From assembly GCA_014529385.2 (NCBI GenBank), contig CM043947.1, positions 98,244,036 to 98,308,035 on the forward strand: DNA of 64,000 bases, given 5' to 3'. This stretch comes from Adiantum capillus-veneris. Taxonomy: Eukaryota; Streptophyta; Polypodiopsida; Polypodiales; Pteridaceae. Made by a program: the position numbers and the translations under genes. The notes under the pieces were generated by a model, which had not been told where the DNA came from, ran no database searches, and saw only the letters and a program-made list of their open reading frames with translations. The stretch's first letter is position 1; each line of letters opens with the position of its first letter. Below are positions 34,601 to 44,869 of the stretch, piece by piece.

Positions 34601-35990
34601 ATCATTGACCCACTTAAGCTGTTTGTGGTAGAGACTGATCCTAGTGATAAAGCGATTGGTGCGGTACTTCTCCAGGAGGGAAGACCTATAGCCTTTGAAA
34701 GTAAAAAGCTAGATAGAGCTCAACAAGATTATTATGTCTATGAGAGAGAGCTCTATGCCATAATTCTCTTTATAAAAGTGGCGACACTATTTATATGATG
34801 CCAAGTTTGAAGTAGTTTTTGACCATGAGAGTATCAAATGGTTTACTACTCAAACGAACTTAAAGGGTCTTAAAGCTAGATGGGATGAAATCCTTCAAGA
34901 TTATGATTGTAAGCTACGATATTGCAAGGGGAGATATAATGTAGTAGCGGATGCACTAAGTCAGATGTCTCAGATTAATTCACTTGCTTTCATGGAAATA
35001 AAGAGTGGAATTTTGGAGTCATTACGTGGAAAGTGTGCACAAGATCAATCATATGCTAAAGTATGGAGTGCAGTTTTAAAAAGGGATCCCTCACACTCAC
35101 ATGTCTCTGTACAACCAGATCAACATGTCTCTACACGTGCAGATAAAGACTCCAACACACAAAGCTCCACCCTTACTCAGGAAGAGCTTAAGCGATGGAA
35201 TAATTTTTCCATTGATGATGGCTACTTACTCCACAAGGGTAGAGTATGTGTGCCAAAGGACTCAGACACTAAGCGCCAAATCTTATTTGAGTGTCATGAT
35301 AGTCCAAGTGTTGGTCATCCACGTATTCATAAGACGTATTCCTTAGTTTAACGGCAAATTTATTGGCCAGGCTTACATCATGATGTTCAAAAGTATGTAC
35401 TAAACTGCCAATAGTGCCAAGTTAATAATGCAAAGCGCCTCAAGGTAGGTGTGGCCTTTTACATCCTGTAGAGATTCCACAAGGTAAGTGGAAGGTATCT
35501 CTATTGATTTTGTAGTAGAACTACATACTACAAATTGTGGCCATGATGCCATATGGGTAATTGTAGATAGTCTCACAAAGATGGGTCGATTCATTACCAC
35601 TAAGACTACGGTTGACACTGGAATTATCACGTCTATTTGTAGAGCATATATATAGACTCTACGGTCTTCTAGCTAGTATCATTAGCTAGTATCATTAGTG
35701 ATAGAGATCAAAAGTTTGACAATCACTTCTGGAGAGTTGGAACTAAACTTAATCTACGTAGAGATGATTATCCAAAAACAGATGGTCAAACCGAAAGAGT
35801 TTATCAAGTGCTAGAGGGTATGCTACGAGTTTACGTTAGCAAGAAGCAAACCAATTGGGAATACTACTTTCCTATATTGGAATTTTCTTATAATAGTACA
35901 AAGCACGTGACTACAGGGTTTAGTCTATTTATGCTTTTCTATGAATTTCAACCTAGATCTTGGGAGATCTTCCTCCTTACAACCCTATAA
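31688..35990 (+). pseudogene. Ty3/gypsy gag-pol (gypsy A), decayed and 3'-truncated
   Basis: Gag begins at ATG 31688 in a good context (ACCATGGCC), then a retrotransposon gag domain (about 32050-32600). The protease has L-V-D-D-G-A-A-H-N-F near 33005. Reverse transcriptase carries F-L-D-D at 34187-34198, and RNase H begins with V-E-T-D-P-S near 34630. Integrase has H-P-R-I-H, a Cys pair interrupted by a stop, S-D-R-D and T-D-G-Q-T-E-R-V. The order RT-RH-INT defines gypsy. From 31688 to about 34780 everything lies in one frame, interrupted only by stops at 32000, 32213, 32318, 32606, 32759, 33344, 33623, 33629, 34244, 34391 and 34457. A frameshift near 34775 precedes the integrase. The integrase C-terminus is cut at about 35980, where gypsy B begins. 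No LTR was identified at either end. Confidence 0.88.
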
Positions 35991-36103
35991 ATAGAGCATA
36001 AGACTCTTAGTCTTTGTCCATTTGGATCCCCATTCCACATTCCAAGCCTTCTAGGACCTTGTCCTAGGTCCATGAACCCCTAGGTTGCCCTTCACCTTAC
36101 ATT
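35985..36103 (-). repeat. Probable 3' LTR fragment of gypsy B
   Basis: Left of the gypsy B stop codon, the minus strand shows a purine tract (GAGGGGGGCA) and then TGTAAGGTG. About 100 bp later it reads TATGCTCTATTTATAGGG, typical of plant LTR promoter regions. It is cut at the junction with gypsy A. Confidence 0.5.
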
Positions 36104-37640
36104 ATGCCCCCCTCAGAGAAGTGTTTTTGTCCTCAAAAACGAAGTGAGAAAATTCTTCTTCAGACCACTAATGTTCTCCCAATTAGTGGCCCCTTCCTCA
36201 AGTCGATCTTTCGCTTGACTAAAGCTTGTTGACATACATGATGACTAGTCCACAAATCATGATAGTCTAAGATGCATTCAGGTTCATGTGGTTTGGCAGG
36301 AGGCTCAATGAAATCGACCAAAATCTTTTGGTCAATGACATTAGTGTCTCCATAAAAGCATTTGCGTACATGACTTACATGAAACACCGGATGGATATGA
36401 GAGTGTGCATGTAATGACAATTTGTAGGCACAATCACCAACATGCTTGAGTATCTTGAAAGGCTCACAATATCTCAGAGACAATTTAGCTCTTGGCCCAA
36501 TCTTTCAGAATGCTTTGGCACACACAAAAAGACCTCTTTCCATTCCATGAAGGTAACTTGCCGTTGTTTCTCATCATCATATTTCTTATACCAATCCTGT
36601 GCTTGTCAAACATTTTGAGAAGCTAGTTTCAGCATTTCCATATGGTCTTGGAGAAAATCCTTGACCTGCTGGAGCTTTTGAGTTGCCAGTCCCTCCGTAA
36701 TGGGTGACCTAGGTTGAAGATCGTACATGAGCATGAAAGGACTAAGTCGTAACATGCTTAGCACTATTGCACTAAGAAAGTTTATGAATAGGAAGATAAT
36801 CTTTCCAATCTGATTGCTTCTTTCTAATGTATGCTTGTAGCATATCCTCTAGCAGTTGATTGACTCTTTGAGTCTAACCATCCTTTTCAAGGTGATCTAC
36901 AATACTAAGGTTGAGTTGTGTACCCAATCCTTTAAACAAAGCCCTCCAATATTGACTATTAAACTTGGGATCACGATCACTCACTATGTTTTCTGGTGAT
37001 TCATAAAAATGGTACAGACTTTCCACAACTAACTCAGCTAACTCTAAGGTCTTAATGGTTGATCTAGTTGGAATAAACTTGCATAATTTATTCAACTGGT
37101 CTACAACCACCCAGTCTGAGTCATGACCTCGATTATTGGTTGGTAAACCCACAATGAGCTTCATAGAGATACTTTCCCATTTTTTGTTGGGAATCTCCAA
37201 AGGATGTAGGAGTCCTCCTATCTTCAAACACTCTACTTTATTAGCTTGACATTTTTGGCAATGCAACGAATAATCTTGAGCATGATCATATAAAACTGGC
37301 GAGTAAAATTGTCGTCGTATGAGGGTATAAGTTTTTTCAATGCCCAAGTTCCCTGTACTTAGAATATTGTGACATTCATAAAGAATTTGGCATCGAATGT
37401 TCGCGTCCAACGACACACAATCTCTCCCCTTATGGAGCAAATACCCATCATCGATGGAAAAATTATTCCATCTTTGCATTTCATCACTCGATAGAGGATA
37501 ACTGAGTGTGGAGGTAAAAGACACACTATTAGCGTTAGAGCGAGGAGGATTTCTCATTTGTACATGGCTCCACACTTAAAGTATGCCTCGTCATGCTCAT
37601 ATCTGTCCTTGAGAGATTCCAAAAACTCGCTTTGTATCTC
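36104..37640 (-). pseudogene. Ty3/gypsy integrase region (gypsy B), truncated
   Basis: A minus-strand integrase matches gypsy A closely: R-W-N-N-F-S-I-D-D-G-Y-L-L-H-K-G-R is shared. It has the H2C2 zinc region (C-Q-K-C), S-D-R-D-P-K-F-N, and a C-terminal block R-Y-C-E-P-F-K-I-L-K with I-H-P-V-F-H-V-S, typical of gypsy pol ends. The third catalytic residue reads D-G-stop-T-Q-R-V, so Glu is replaced by Gln. Frames break at about 36490 and 36870. The 5' part (gag to RNase H) is missing; the copy stops at a long (GA)n run at 37672. Confidence 0.85.
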
Positions 37641-37668
37641 AATGAAAAGAAGGGATTTGATCTCAAGT

Positions 37669-37671
<3 letters not shown>

Positions 37672-37758
<87 letters not shown>
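37672..37758. repeat. (CT)n microsatellite, about 87 bp
   Basis: An uninterrupted CT run lies exactly at the truncation point of gypsy B. Confidence 0.95.
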
Positions 37759-37760
<2 letters not shown>

Positions 37761-38020
37761 ATATTTCCATAGATGTAGCACATATGAAATCTTTCCATAG
37801 TTGCACCACCTTTCTACCCCTTCATCCACACCATCCCTTTGAACTACTTCTTCTCTCCTTTCTCCCCATTGAACCACTTCTCCTCCTCCCTCCAAGATTT
37901 CCATAGCTGCAACACATATGGAAGCTTTCCATAGCTGCACCAACTATCTTCCCCTTTCATCCACACCATCCGTTTGAGCTACTTCTCCTCCCCTTTCTCC
38001 CCATTGAATGACCTAACCTC
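37759..38020. repeat. 133-bp tandem duplication
   Basis: CCAATATTTCCATAG at 37759 and CCAAGATTTCCATAG at 37892 begin two similar units containing CACATATG, CTTTCCATAG and CCATTGAA blocks. Confidence 0.75.
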
Positions 38021-38109
38021 CTCACTTCATTGCTGAAGCAACATGTCTATCTCTCTAACACCATAACTCTTCTTCTTTTAGTGCTACCATATCAACCCCC
38101 TCCACTTCA

Positions 38110-39140
38110 AGGAAGCCAAAGGATGAGATAGAAGTGGTTTGCCTACATAACAATAGGGATTCTAATGGGGAATGCATGCCACAAGTGTTTTCTAAAGGAT
38201 CTTGGATCTTCATGCAACCTGCAGTTATCGGACCTCATCGAGTTCAAAACCGTTGCAGCCTAGACAAACATAGAATTCTTGGTTTCAAGAACCACATGGT
38301 CAATGGCACAATGGCCATTGTTTAAAAATTGTACTCTTGGCACTCAATGCACTTCAGGAATGGAAGCTCAAGATATTTCCCATTAAATTGTAAGTCGTAA
38401 AACATTGTTGGTTACAAATTCTAAATGCTTGTTATTTGTTTTTGACTTGATAGTTTTTGGTGTTTTCATAAATGTATTCCCATCTGAATTTGTTGAGAAA
38501 CAACCAAAAAAAGTTCGCATAGGAACCTTCAACGCGGATATGGTAAGATCATTTCTATTGACAAACCTTCATTATTGAGGATGGAATGGCCACAACCCGG
38601 TGTTTTATCACTCTTCTCTGTGAAGGATAAGATGCTTTCTGATATTTTCTCTTCATTAAAATCTGGGAAGGCTTCCATATCAGTAGGGCTCATTTTGTTT
38701 TGCCCCATGTATATCTTTTTACACTTGCTCAAGACATTGCCATTTAGTGTGACACCTACTATGTATTGTAACAAGAATGCTATGTATGAAGCACTAAAAC
38801 TTGTATTTGGAGATAGTTGGGGAATGGTTGAGAGAGTGCACCAAGGAGCTAGATACAAGTGCAAGGTGGGGGCTTCAAGTACTCGGATATGATATCTTAA
38901 AGTGTGCACTACATTGTACCTACACAATGTTGGATGTGTAAGAGTAGAAAGTGGATACCCCTACAATCCACTGTGGCTGATTTTGTGACATTTGACATCC
39001 CCATCACTTTTGTCAAATGGTGTTTCTGAGATTGTGTAAGTCACTGACCACTGGAATTTTTCCAACATACGAGAACACTTTATTATCTTGCACTACAAAG
39101 ATATCAAAGATGCCTACTTTCGTCTCAATTGGCACAAGGT
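38110..39140 (+). pseudogene. Unrecognised multi-exon ORF family, copy 1
   Basis: The first coding block reads K-D-E-I-E-V-V-C-L-H-N-N, then M-P-Q-V-F-S-K and G-S-W-I-F-M-Q-P with G-P-H-R-V-Q. It matches a minus-strand block at about 49700-49560. A likely exon end follows at N-C-K-S, next to a GTAAGT donor (about 38390). A later block has P-T-M-Y-C-N-K-N-A-M-Y-E-A-L-K (about 38750-38800). A final block reads D-I-K-D-A-Y-F-R-L-N-W-H-K before a GTCAG donor (about 39138). Frames are interrupted. The repetition at two sites suggests a mobile element or an amplified gene; I do not know the function. Confidence 0.5.
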
Positions 39141-39149
39141 CAGTTAAAT

Positions 39150-39530
39150 TTATCTGTTGTCTACATGTCTCCCAATGTTAGTCTTGCAAAAAAAAAAAAT
39201 GTTGTTTTAGATTGATAGGCGGATGGAGGTAGTCATGAAAGTGCAAGAGAATTGGAGCATTGGCATTGCACTATCTTTCAGCTGATCTGATAGATCAATG
39301 TAACCGGCTCTAATGCCACATTGTAAAGAATTTTATTTAATGGAAATACAAAATTTTTTTGTCGTTATAGTAACACTATCATTGATTATAGTATCACTGC
39401 CATTGGTTATGTTTTTTAAATTTAGTTGTGGTGTTTGTGTGCGCACCCTTGTGTGTTTGTGCATATCTCAGAGAGCTTTAGGTTGGTCTCTTCTTTTCCA
39501 ATGGGGCAAGGGGGGGGAGGGGGGTAGATA
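39150..39530. other. Spacer, nothing recognised
   Basis: There is a short A run at 39188 and AT-rich sequence. A poor match to a minus-strand primer-binding site near 39303 was rejected. Confidence 0.35.
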
Positions 39531-39565
39531 AAGTGAAGTTGGCTTTTTATTTTTCTATCAATGCT

Positions 39566-39620
39566 ATATATATATGTATATATATATCTGTATATATATA
39601 TATATGTATATATATATCTG

Positions 39621-39653
<33 letters not shown>

Positions 39654-39655
39654 TC
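39566..39655. repeat. TA-rich microsatellite
   Basis: (TA)n is interrupted by TATATGTA and ATCTGTA in a higher-order period of about 36 bp, followed by a short (GA)n. Confidence 0.9.
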
Positions 39656-39800
39656 ATCATGGCAGCACATGCTTACGCATCCTCCTCCCACTCAACAACA
39701 ACATCGAAAGAGCCACACACCCCCTTTTTGTGGTTCTTTCTTTTCTTAGAGGACACCAAATATGTTGACGCAATGATCTTCACGGCTTCTTCACTCGCCG

Positions 39801-40421
39801 ATGGATTTAGAGAAAACCATGCAACTCCACAATGAATTTTTTCATGACATCATAGAGTTTATGCATGTGCATGTACTCAAGTATGCTGTGAAATTTGAAG
39901 ACAACACCATGCTGTGGTTGCCATGTGACCTGCTTCAATACATCCACAAGGTGAACACTGCATTTTCAAAGAGACTAGTGTGCTTTGAGGGGATTGCAAA
40001 AGAGACGAACCACTTTTACCAAGTGACAAAGAAAGTTGTAGACTCCATAAAGAAGCGTAAAATCGGGAAATCTTGCTTCTCCAACAATACCAATTTCTAC
40101 TTCCTTGTCAATGAGAAGCACTCCTTGGAGGAGATGGCAATCCCGCAGTTGGTAGTGGGTGGGGTGCTACCAAATCATATATATCCCAAGCCCGCCTTTA
40201 TAGATGTCCAGAGTGAGCGAAGACTACAAGCCGTTGAATATCCCCATGGCTTGGAAGGGGAAATTGTAGTTAGAGACCAGATTGTCGCCACCTCGAAGGT
40301 GCCTGATCCCTACAATCATGACCCTGCAGCAATACCCAAAGTGGAGATGAGCCGACTAAGCCGCATAATTATTAAAGATAAAGATCATTTATTCCTGCAT
40401 GATCTTAGCTTCTACTTGTAG
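39801..40421 (+). CDS. Hypothetical protein, 206 codons, uninterrupted
   Basis: ATG at 39801 lies in a favourable context (CGCCGATGG), and the frame is open to the TAG at 40419. Composition is protein-like: an N-terminal helical part (M-D-L-E-K-T-M-Q-L-H-N-E-F-F), Lys/Arg clusters in the middle (S-I-K-K-R-K-I-G-K) and a C-terminal part with Y-P-K-P-A-F-I-D-V and P-H-G-L-E-G-E-I-V-V. There is no signal peptide or membrane segment. I recognise no domain. It ends 28 bp before a minus-strand retrotransposon primer-binding site, so it lies antisense at the start of that element's internal region. It could be an element-encoded antisense ORF or a captured or host gene remnant. Confidence 0.5.
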   Translation: MDLEKTMQLHNEFFHDIIEFMHVHVLKYAVKFEDNTMLWLPCDLLQYIHKVNTAFSKRLVCFEGIAKETNHFYQVTKKVVDSIKKRKIGKSCFSNNTNFYFLVNEKHSLEEMAIPQLVVGGVLPNHIYPKPAFIDVQSERRLQAVEYPHGLEGEIVVRDQIVATSKVPDPYNHDPAAIPKVEMSRLSRIIIKDKDHLFLHDLSFYL

Positions 40422-40449
40422 AAAATCTTCAGTCTTGGAGCGTAGCCTA

Positions 40450-40462
40450 CGCTCTGATACCA
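40450..40462 (-). promoter_or_regulatory. copia-type primer-binding site, minus strand
   Basis: CGCTCTGATACCA is the exact complement of TGGTATCAGAGCG, the initiator-tRNA site of plant copia elements. It lies one base from the LTR described next. Confidence 0.75.
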
Positions 40463-40463
40463 C

Positions 40464-40792
40464 TGCTACAAGCGGGAAGCCTGGCTGCCCTGCAAAATAC
40501 CAAAAACAATATAGTACAAACCATAAAACGGACTAATCTCCATACCTGGCGAATCCACGAGCACATAATCGACGATATACGCGAACAGAGAGAGATAGAG
40601 AGCGGGAGAGATTGAAAGAGCACATGCATGCGCACCTCCTAGAGCGGAGTGCTACGCCATCACGGTGAGAGAGAAGAGAGGAGAGATGAGAAGAGCAACA
40701 CAGACACTGGGTGCAATCTAGTTGTCACTAGATTATTAGAATGATGTCATTTTGTACTTTATAAATTTGTGCTCACAAAATCTATTGTTACA
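40464..40792 (-). mobile_element. 5' LTR of a minus-strand LTR retrotransposon
   Basis: On the minus strand, 329 bp run from TGTAACAATAG to GCTTGTAGCA, followed by one base and the primer-binding site. TATAAAGTAC near the start may be its TATA region. No second LTR was found to the left, where copia coding sequence should lie. The element is therefore truncated or non-autonomous. Confidence 0.6.
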
Positions 40793-41150
40793 GAGTCAAC
40801 TTGTTTTGAGAGGACATGAGTAAGAAACCATTTGAAAAGATGGAAATCACTCTATTCTTGGTCCGTGAGGAGCCTTTCACTACCACGTTAAAAGATTTTG
40901 ATAAGAATAGTACGATTTGTTTAGAACCTTGAACCAATAGGTACTCTCTAGGAGCTCTTAGAAAAGCCATCCATAAAGTACTATCATCTTCCCTACTGTC
41001 ATAGACATAGAAATACTCAAGTGTAAATGAATCTCTAGATGAGGAAGACAGATACTTATAAGAGAAACTGACATCAACAACATTTTCTCCGTTTGTAATT
41101 ATTTTCATGAGGTTGGATTCCGCTATAAATGCTTCTGTATTTATACTCAT
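40793..41150 (-). pseudogene. Unknown ORF truncated by LTR insertion
   Basis: From ATG 41150, a 120-codon frame runs without interruption to the LTR edge. Its last codons are ACT-CTG-TAA, where TGTAA is the first sequence of the LTR, so the stop was created by the insertion. The protein has alternating hydrophobic and polar segments (V-V-D-V-S-F-S-Y-K-Y, F-Y-V-Y-D-S-R-E-D-D, Q-I-V-L-F-L-S-K-S-F-N-V-V-V), as in a beta-rich domain. I do not recognise the family. The missing C-terminus was not found in the window. Confidence 0.5.
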
Positions 41151-41159
41151 TTTGGTGCA

Positions 41160-42340
41160 ATATAAATATGTTTTTTTGTTAAATGATGTCGCATTGAGTG
41201 AGAGTATTTAATGTAGATTACTGAAGTTTCATAAAGATTTGAGAAAAATTGTTGACCTTTACGAATATTTGTTTTTCTTGTAAGATGTTTCAAGTCTCAA
41301 GTCTTAATGACTCCACCATGAAGAAATTCAAGTAGCATTTTGATTTCAGTTTATTTACTAATGGTTATTCTTATTAAAGTGGATCATAACCTTTGTCAAG
41401 ATGTCCTCATTTGGGAATGTTGAATATTTTCTACTTCATTAGAAACAATTTACAAGTTAAAAAAACTAAATTCTTGCTTTCCAACATGTTATTGCTTCCA
41501 TACTATGCATATGCCAAGCTTGGCTTAGAGAAAGGACAACTTGAGATGGATGTGTTGATGTATTGAGGTGATTGATAGGTGAAAAATGAAATTATCATTT
41601 ATTTGTGTTTCAACATACATATATTGTAAAGCCTTTGACTTTACACCTTTTGAAGTAGTGCTCACAAGTTTTGGTATCAAATCTTCTTGAATATCCCTAT
41701 TCATTAGCTAAGTGGTAGCTATTTCTTTGGTATTGGTAAAGATGATACTAATAGCTAGCACCTTGTGAACTTAAACTTTAAAAGTGTGGATTTGACTTTT
41801 ACTATGTAGCCGGCTTGGATAGCGAAAGTGTAAACATAATTTACAGATGCATGCATTGTTAACGTAGAAGATATGTACCACTCAAGCCTACGTAAATTGC
41901 TAATCAAGAAACCTTTGGTTGGATACTATAAGAATAGGGGTTAGGTGGTTTCAAATACCAAAGAAATGGCTTTACCAAAGCATTCCCAAGAATAGGGAGT
42001 GGACACAAGGAAGTAAAAGAATAGCTCCTTGTTTGGTTGATTTCTAGTGTTAACTGTTTAGTGCACAAAATTTGTGAGGCTTTTGACCTAGGGAGTTCGC
42101 TAAAGTATATGTAACATAGCACATGTGTTCAAATGAAGGGATCTTATATTCTTGTAAACTTACATAAATATGTGTAGATAAGGCCTATAAATGGTAATTT
42201 TAATCCATTTTGATGAACACACGTGATATATTAAAATTTTACACAGTGAATGCCCCATGGCCTTTGAACATAGATCACAAGGGGGGGGGGGGTTGTTCTG
42301 AGTACATCAAATACTACACCTCTATCTCATGGCCATGTAT
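41160..42340. other. Spacer, nothing recognised
   Basis: AT-rich DNA without a coherent reading frame. A G run of 12 lies near 42280. Confidence 0.4.
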
Positions 42341-42352
42341 TTAAAAAATGGT

Positions 42353-42440
42353 CATGTTTGTCATTTTAAGTCCCTAAGGATCCCTATTTGACCATTTTGC
42401 ACACCCTTGTGGTCCCTAGGGCCTTAAAATGACAAACATG
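42353..42440. repeat. Small inverted repeat
   Basis: Perfect 18-bp arms CATGTTTGTCATTTTAAG (42353-42370 and inverse at 42423-42440), with a second imperfect pair (TCCCTAAGGA / GGTCCCTAGG) inside. It is a possible tiny foldback MITE. Confidence 0.65.
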
Positions 42441-42444
42441 TACA

Positions 42445-43270
42445 ATCTTACCAAACAAAAGCAAACTTACACTATAAGTGACTACAAATCTTACTTAACT
42501 TATCAAACAATCTCAATATATGGTAGAACTAGATTTCTCTTACACATCACCAAACAAAAAAGTCCAAACTTCTTCTCATTGAATTTGATAAAAATACATT
42601 CATGAACAGCTTCCAAGAGGTAGTGAGGTCATAGTTTTTGCATCCATTCCATGACATGGTATGCTCATGGGGTGACCTATCACATAAAAATATATTTGGT
42701 GAGTGTACCCTCATGTTAGGAAAGGGTGTGTTGCTCATGGAAAGCTATTGTATTGTTGTACTTGGGATCTCTCCATGTAGCACAAGGCTTCTTGGTGTAG
42801 TGGAAGCCACATTGCTTGAGGAGAGCTTTGTGCCATTGTACACGATTCATGTTATACCAGTTCCTTGAGCCATTGTTGCACACACTACCACTCAACTAGC
42901 ATAGTAAGAGGTCACCTTGTACCATGACGCGTTAGAGACATGTTCTTCAAACAAAAACATGTATGGATTCAATCTTTGCAAGCTATATAATAAAGACATT
43001 TGTTAAGTATATGATGTACAGATTTTCAAGTATTTCCATCCAATTGGAAATAAACAATCCTAAAATATACATTACAATGAGATTACCCACCTCTAAGAAG
43101 CATGGCTTTGAAGCACCTACCTGGAAGATGTAATGAAGAAGGTTGTTTTAGGGGGAAAGTGGCGATAGCCTCTCTAACCTTTTACCTTTCACTAACACTC
43201 ATTGAGTTTGAGCACAAAAGCAACCTTTGTGGCAAGCACTCCACAAGTAGAGTCAAGACCTTAGACTTCA
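42445..43270. other. Spacer, nothing firmly recognised
   Basis: A plus-strand frame of 76 codons (42638-42868) and its antisense both look weakly protein-like, but no domain is visible. Confidence 0.3.
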
Positions 43271-43274
43271 AAGT

Positions 43275-43511
43275 CTATGATAAGAAGAACACAACCAAAA
43301 GAAAGAAATATATTGTTCGTGTTTGTTGTTGGAGAGTTTCAACCTCCCTCTCCAAAGAGGCAATACTTTCTTGTAATGCCACTTTTTTGAGTTGAAGAGC
43401 TTGACATTCATGCATCCACATACGCAAAGAAGCACCTGCACCCATACAAAACCGCTTGCAATAGACTAACAAGCCTACTGCTTCCCTCCCAAGATATTGA
43501 AGAACCGCCAT
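43275..43511 (-). CDS. Short hypothetical ORF with coiled coil
   Basis: From ATG 43511, 78 codons: an N-terminal part rich in Leu/Val/Gly, then a clear heptad-type stretch (Q-L-K-K-V-A-L-Q-E-S-I-A-S-L-E-R-E-V), then a hydrophobic C-terminal end. It may be an exon of a decayed gene continuing upstream on the minus strand (about 43640-43520, E-M-N-I-D-I-W-V-D-G-H). Function unknown. Confidence 0.3.
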   Translation of the reverse strand: MAVLQYLGREAVGLLVYCKRFCMGAGASLRMWMHECQALQLKKVALQESIASLEREVETLQQQTRTIYFFLLVVFFLS

Positions 43512-43519
43512 GGAAGCGG

Positions 43520-44580
43520 ATTATAAGATTGTAAGGGTACAAATGGCCATCCACCCAAATGTCAATATTCATCTCAACGACGGTATGATGTTTGTGGGAT
43601 GACCTTTTCTCACCCTCACTTGCGGCTTTCAGTGCAAACTCCCGTCGATAAACAAAAATATACGCTTTTGGTGTGCGGGGTACATGGTGCTGGAAGCACA
43701 CACTTTGTGATGTCCGTGAGGACCATGACAGCGGTTGCCTGAGGAAGCAAAGCACAAAAACAGAGAGGGGGGAGGGAGAGGGAGGAAGATGGGAGGAGAG
43801 AAGGGAACAAGGGGAGAGAGGGAGAGAAGGGGAAGAGAGCAGAGGAGAGGAAGAGAGGAGGAGAGAACAAAGGTGTTTTTTTTTGGGAGGGGGGAAAGAT
43901 TTTGAAAAAGTGGACTTTCAGTGCTTGTAGGTAAGAAACGAAGTCAAAAAATGATTTTTTGATATGTATATATGTTGGGGGGATTTTTAAGCTAAAAATA
44001 ATTAAAATTACTTTTTTTTTAAAAGTCAAACTTTGGCTCTTAGTAACCCACGTTTTTGTTGATGTGGCCACACCCCTTTACTCCCTTCACTTCCAAAAAT
44101 CTAGAGAGAGAAAAATCCTAGGTCCACATCCTATATGTGTCTAAAAAAAGGTTAGAGAAGTCTACTCAAAACTAGCTTCTTGAATGCCCTTGTCCCCTTA
44201 ACCCTGCACAACATTAGCTTTGATCTCTAAAAATTAGGATTTCTTACAAGACCCATGCAACATCCATAATTCTCCTAATGTAGGTTAATATCCCTTAGTG
44301 TCCTAGACCTCCTCCTCAAGTTTTGTAGCATTTGGACTCTATTCAAGTGCCAAAAGGGCGGGTAACTGAGTGTGGTAACGTCGGACATATGTACATTGCC
44401 ATGACTAAGAGCGAGAGATTTTCATGTGATAGTGATAGTGTTATTCTGTCGGCTCACTTCTTGAGATTGAAAACCTCAAAGAGTCTTCGTTCCTCATCCG
44501 AGTCACTTCCCCGAGTATTGACATTATCTTAGTGCTAGAAAACCTATGCTATATCCGTCTGTCTCGCGACATCCCGCTAA
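43520..44580. other. Spacer; possible gypsy LTR at its right end
   Basis: A purine-rich stretch lies at 43760-43880, and AT-rich DNA follows. The last few hundred bases before 44580 may be the 5' LTR belonging to the primer-binding site at 44582, but no start was fixed. Confidence 0.3.
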
Positions 44581-44581
44581 C

Positions 44582-44603
44582 ATTGACGCCCGTGCCGGGA
44601 TAG
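44582..44603 (+). promoter_or_regulatory. gypsy-type primer-binding site candidate
   Basis: CATTGACGCCCGTGCCGGGA resembles the TTGGCGCCGTTGCCGGGGA primer site (tRNA-Asp type) of plant gypsy elements of the Athila/Tat group. It is preceded by CTAACA, a fitting LTR end. No gypsy coding sequence follows. Confidence 0.45.
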
Positions 44604-44869
44604 TCTGGTGAGTGACCGAGTCGTAGCTTTTACTTGGAAACTTTGATTTTGATTCCCATTACATTTACACTTTAGAAATCAAGTAGCTATACTTGAGGTT
44701 TAGTGCTTGGTAGAGTCTAGGAGTTGAGGACTTGCTAGATCTATTCTGAAGAGGTAAGAGGGTTGTGAGTGAGATAGCCAAAAGCATCTCATTCTTTGAT
44801 TTTGTCATTACTTGTTGTACCATTTTCTATTTTGACTTCAATTTGTATTATTTTGCTTGTTTATATTTC

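Noticed and set aside
39303-39318. Possible second minus-strand primer-binding site (CGGCTCTAATGCCA)
   Set aside because: It has two mismatches to the initiator-tRNA site and no LTR-like sequence with TG...CA ends beside it.
43616-44071. 151-codon minus-strand ORF
   Set aside because: Its middle is translation of a purine-rich repeat and no domain is visible.
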